Both the position numbers and the translations under genes were made by a program. DNA of 7,799 bases. Origin: Actinomycetota bacterium. Its GTDB lineage: Bacteria; Actinomycetota; Actinomycetes; Mycobacteriales; Mycobacteriaceae. The stretch is from assembly GCA_005787665.1 (NCBI GenBank), contig SYAB01000203.1, positions 1 to 7,799 of the forward strand. The letters are read 5' to 3'. A model generated the notes under the pieces. That model made no database searches, was not told the DNA's origin, and saw only the letters and a program-made list of their open reading frames with translations. The stretch's first letter is position 1. Each line of letters begins with the position of its first letter. Shown piece after piece: positions 4,926 through 7,799 of this stretch.

Positions 4926-7799
4926 CTACCGCAGCCGCATCCCGCGCGGGGTGCGGCCGAAGCCGGCGGAGCCCAGCGCCTCGGCGGTGTCGGTGGCACC
5001 GGCCTCCAGGACCGCCACCCCGTCGACCCGCTCGACCAGGACTCCGCCGACCCGGCCGCTGCCGACCAGTTCGGCCAGCGCGCCGGCGGCGGCCCGCTGG
5101 GCCGCCGCATCGGGGCTGAAGTTCAGTAGCGACCGCCCGCCGCGCTCGAGGTACCAGACCAGGTCGCCGTCGACCAGGACGACCAGCGCGCCGGCCTTAC
5201 GCCCGGGCCGGTGGCCACCGGGGCCGGCGGGCCAGCCCAACGCGGCGCCGTACGGGTTGGCGGGGTCGGCGGCGGCCAGCACCACGGCGTGGTAGCCCGG
5301 ATTGGCCCGGTCCACGCCGTCGGCGTAGCCGCGCAACCGATCCACGGTGGCGGCGGCGGCGAACTGGGCGCCGCCGAGCGTCTCGACGAAGTAGCCGCGC
5401 TGGCAGCGCCCGGCTTCCTCCGACGCGCTCAGCACCTTGTAGAGCATCGCGAAGCCCCCAGGCACCCCCGCCGCCCCGACCGCCGCCCTGGTCAGCACGC
5501 CGTAGCGATGCATCAACAACTCGGCGGTGAAGTGCGCCCGCAGGGTCGAATCCGGCTCGGCGCCGGGCAGTGCCGACCAGCGCCCGGCCACCGTCGGATC
5601 CACCGGTCGGCTCTGGGCGTGGGCCACCGCGTACCGGCTCAGCCGGGGAGCACGTCGGTGGCGGTGCGCGGGGGCGCCAGCCCGGCGGGCACCGGTCCGG
5701 CCGCCGCCGGTGAGCAGGGCGCGCACCGGTGCGAAAGTGTCGCCGGTGACCCACCCGCCCCAGATCAGTTCCCAGAGCGCCGCTGCCGCGGCAGCCTCCC
5801 CGACGTCCGGGCCGACGTCCTCCCCGGCGCACAGCTGCCGGAAGAAGAAGGCGCCGCGGGAGTCGCCGGGCTCACCGAGCACCCCGAGGATGGCGCGGTG
5901 CGCGTCGGCGAGTTCCAGCGGGCTGGGCTCGGCCAGCGTCAGCGGTGCGGTGTCGGCGTGGTGGAACACCACCCAGCCGTCCTGGGTGGAGATCGACCCG
6001 GCGCCCGACCAGATCACCTCACCGGTGGACAACAGCTCGTCCAGCATCGCCGGCTGGTAATCGCGCACCCGGGAGGACAGGATCAGCGGTTCGACCGCCG
6101 AGGCCGGCAGCGGCGTCCCGGCGAGTTGGTCGAGCACCGACAGCAGGCCTTCGATGCCGCCGCCGGAGGCGCTGCCGACCTGCTGCCAGGCCGGCAGGAA
6201 CCGTCCATAGGCTCTGGTGCTGACCGGTTCGACCTGCGCGCGCAGCGCCGCCAGCGAGCGCCGCCGCAGGATCCGCAGCACCTCGGCGTCGCACCACTGG
6301 TCGCGGTCGCCGTCCGGGGCATCGGTGAACTCGCCGCGAATGAGCATGCCGCCCATCGCCATCCGGCCCAGGGCATCCTCGGCGATCCGCCTGCCGAGCC
6401 CGAACCGAGCGGCCGCCGCCGCGGTGGTGAACGGGCCCCGGGTCCGGGCGTAGCGCCCGAGCAGTTCCCCCAGCGGGTCGGCCACAGGTTCGGTGAAGCC
6501 GGCCGGCACCCCGACCGGGACGGCGACGCCCACCGCGTCCCGCAGCCGGCCGATATCCTCCACGGCCACCCACCAGGTGGAGCCGGCGTAGGAGACGGTC
6601 AGCGCGCGGCGGGCCGCCCGCAGACCGTCCAGCCACGGGCCGACGTCGCCCGCGGTCGAGCGTTCGGCGATCTCGGCCTCGGTGAGCGGACCGAGCAGAC
6701 GCAACAGATCGGCCACCCCCTCGGCGTCGCGGGCCCGGCGATCTGGCGCGAGGTGTTGCAACTGCGACTCGGTCGTGGCCACGACCTCGGCGTCGAGCAG
6801 CTCCCGCAACTCCACCCGGCCGAGCAGTTCGGCCAGCAGCGCCGTGTCCAGCGACAGCGCTGCCGCGCGCCGCTCGGCCAGCGGGTTGTCCCCCTCGTAC
6901 ATGAACGCCCCGACGTAGCCGAACATCAACGAGGCGGCCATCGGCGAGGGGACCGCGGTCTCGACGTCCAGCAGCCGCACCCGGCGTGCCGCGATCCGCG
7001 TCATCAACTCGGTCAGCATCGGGACGTCGTAGACGTCCTGCAGGCACTCGCGCACCGTTTCCAGCACGATCGGGAAGTCGGGGTATTTCCTTGCGACGTC
7101 GAGCAATTGGGCCGCGCGCTGGCGTTGGTGCCACAGCGGTGAGCGCTTGCCGGGGTGTCGTCGCGGCAACAGCAGGGCGCGGGCCGCACATTCCCGGAAC
7201 CGGGCCGCGAACAACGCCGATCCGCCCACTTCGGCGGTGACCACAGGTTCGATGTCGTCGGGGTCGAACACGAACAGTTCCGCCCCGGGCGGGGTGTCGT
7301 CGGTGTCGGGGAGCCGGATCACGATCCCGTCGTCGCTGGCGGTGGGCTTCTCGTCGATACCGTAGCGCTCCCGTAGTCGCCGGCCCACCGCCAGCGCCAA
7401 CGGCCCGTGCACCTTCAGTCCGTAGGGGGAGTGCAGGATCACCCGCCAGTCGCCCAGTTCGTCGCGGAACCGCTCGACCAGAAGAGTGGTGTCACTGGGC
7501 ACGGCCGCGGTTGCCGTGCGCTGGTCATCGAGGAGGCGCCGCAGGTTGTCGGCCGCGTAGGCGTCGAAACCGTATTCGGCACAGCGCTTGTCGAACTCCG
7601 GGCGGGTGGATCCGGCGAGCTCGCCGGTGAACTTCCCGATCGCCTCGCCGAGTTCGGCAGGTCGGCCGGCGTCCTCGCCGCGCCAGAACGGCAACCGGGC
7701 CGGCTGCCCCGGCGCCGGGACGACCAGCACCCGGTCATGGGTGATCTCGATGATCCGCCAACTCGTCGCGCCCAGCGCGATCACGTCACCGGGTCGGGA
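4926..7799 (-). CDS. lhr: Lhr-family ATP-dependent helicase, C-terminal two thirds (5' truncated)
   Basis: Large SF2 3'-5' DNA translocase/helicase used in DNA repair in mycobacteria. The frame is open to the right edge; 957 codons and a TAG stop are present, about two thirds of the roughly 1500 residues usual for mycobacterial Lhr, so the RecA-like ATPase domains are outside. Counting from the first codon in the window, the segment starts in the beta-barrel/winged-helix part of the Lhr core (RPGDVIALGATSWR). It then has Trp39 in LPFWRG, probably the DNA-stacking Trp597 of M. smegmatis Lhr. The DEAD/H-associated domain follows (about 75-290, with HSPYGLKVHGPLALAVGRRL and KYPDFPIVLETVRECLQDVYDVP). 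The rest is the long C-terminal domain of winged helices related to AlkZ-type glycosylases, split by an Arg-rich linker (about 698-722), and it ends GRTPRGMRLR. A GTG six codons in is only an internal valine. No frameshift is seen. A 77-base gap separates it from the hydrolase. Confidence 0.95.
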   Translation of the reverse strand, partial: SRPGDVIALGATSWRIIEITHDRVLVVPAPGQPARLPFWRGEDAGRPAELGEAIGKFTGELAGSTRPEFDKRCAEYGFDAYAADNLRRLLDDQRTATAAVPSDTTLLVERFRDELGDWRVILHSPYGLKVHGPLALAVGRRLRERYGIDEKPTASDDGIVIRLPDTDDTPPGAELFVFDPDDIEPVVTAEVGGSALFAARFRECAARALLLPRRHPGKRSPLWHQRQRAAQLLDVARKYPDFPIVLETVRECLQDVYDVPMLTELMTRIAARRVRLLDVETAVPSPMAASLMFGYVGAFMYEGDNPLAERRAAALSLDTALLAELLGRVELRELLDAEVVATTESQLQHLAPDRRARDAEGVADLLRLLGPLTEAEIAERSTAGDVGPWLDGLRAARRALTVSYAGSTWWVAVEDIGRLRDAVGVAVPVGVPAGFTEPVADPLGELLGRYARTRGPFTTAAAAARFGLGRRIAEDALGRMAMGGMLIRGEFTDAPDGDRDQWCDAEVLRILRRRSLAALRAQVEPVSTRAYGRFLPAWQQVGSASGGGIEGLLSVLDQLAGTPLPASAVEPLILSSRVRDYQPAMLDELLSTGEVIWSGAGSISTQDGWVVFHHADTAPLTLAEPSPLELADAHRAILGVLGEPGDSRGAFFFRQLCAGEDVGPDVGEAAAAAALWELIWGGWVTGDTFAPVRALLTGGGRTGARRAGAPAHRHRRAPRLSRYAVAHAQSRPVDPTVAGRWSALPGAEPDSTLRAHFTAELLMHRYGVLTRAAVGAAGVPGGFAMLYKVLSASEEAGRCQRGYFVETLGGAQFAAAATVDRLRGYADGVDRANPGYHAVVLAAADPANPYGAALGWPAGPGGHRPGRKAGALVVLVDGDLVWYLERGGRSLLNFSPDAAAQRAAAGALAELVGSGRVGGVLVERVDGVAVLEAGATDTAEALGSAGFGRTPRGMRLR

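Noticed and set aside
5211..7142. 643-codon open frame on the plus strand opposite lhr
   Set aside because: Low-complexity Gly/Arg/Gln/His composition, no motifs, and fully antisense to the clearly recognisable lhr.
1..7799. CRISPR array, tRNA, insertion sequence, toxin-antitoxin or phage-defence system
   Set aside because: No regularly spaced repeats, cloverleaf-like sequences, transposase motifs or defence-family genes are seen; the space is filled by housekeeping and repair genes.

Overview
The window reads as chromosomal DNA from a mycobacterium (Mycobacterium sensu lato, probably a rapid-grower or environmental species). It is very GC-rich and tightly packed. From memory, its gene content matches the lpdA-glpD2-(phoY1)-Rv3300c ... 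nei-lhr neighbourhood of M. tuberculosis. It is almost entirely coding: six gene bodies or parts of them, with no stretch over 300 bases lacking a gene. No tRNA, rRNA, insertion sequence, prophage or CRISPR array is visible.

Left half, plus strand (1-3226): the last twelve codons of an LpdA-like flavoprotein disulfide reductase (2-40). Then come a complete FAD-dependent glycerol-3-phosphate dehydrogenase (glpD, 52-1797), an RluA-family pseudouridine synthase that starts on a TTG overlapping the glpD stop (1794-2678), and a DUF1269 protein with a glycine-rich hydrophobic segment (2675-3226). Both downstream junctions are 4-base stop/start overlaps (TTGA and ATGA), so the three genes look translationally coupled. 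Promoter-like TANNNT boxes lie just before glpD (suggesting a leaderless mRNA) and just before the DUF1269 gene.

Right half, minus strand (7799 to 3195): the C-terminal 957 codons of the large repair helicase Lhr (4926-7799, 5' end outside the window). After a 77-base gap comes an alpha/beta hydrolase with a probable Asp nucleophile (3958-4848), and 4 bases later an endonuclease VIII-type DNA glycosylase, Nei2 (3195-3953). The gap upstream of the hydrolase holds a near-perfect palindrome over a TANNNT box, the best regulatory signal in the window.

The two groups converge, and the ends of nei2 and the DUF1269 gene overlap by 32 bases on opposite strands. Functionally, the left group joins glycerol catabolism and redox flavoproteins with RNA modification. 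The right group is a DNA-repair pair (Lhr with Nei2) with a hydrolase of unknown substrate between them that carries its own operator-like site.

I see no clearly new multi-gene system. The most worthwhile leads are the palindromic operator and the hydrolase separating lhr from nei2, the overlapping convergent ends, and the leaderless glpD promoter built over the lpdA stop codon.
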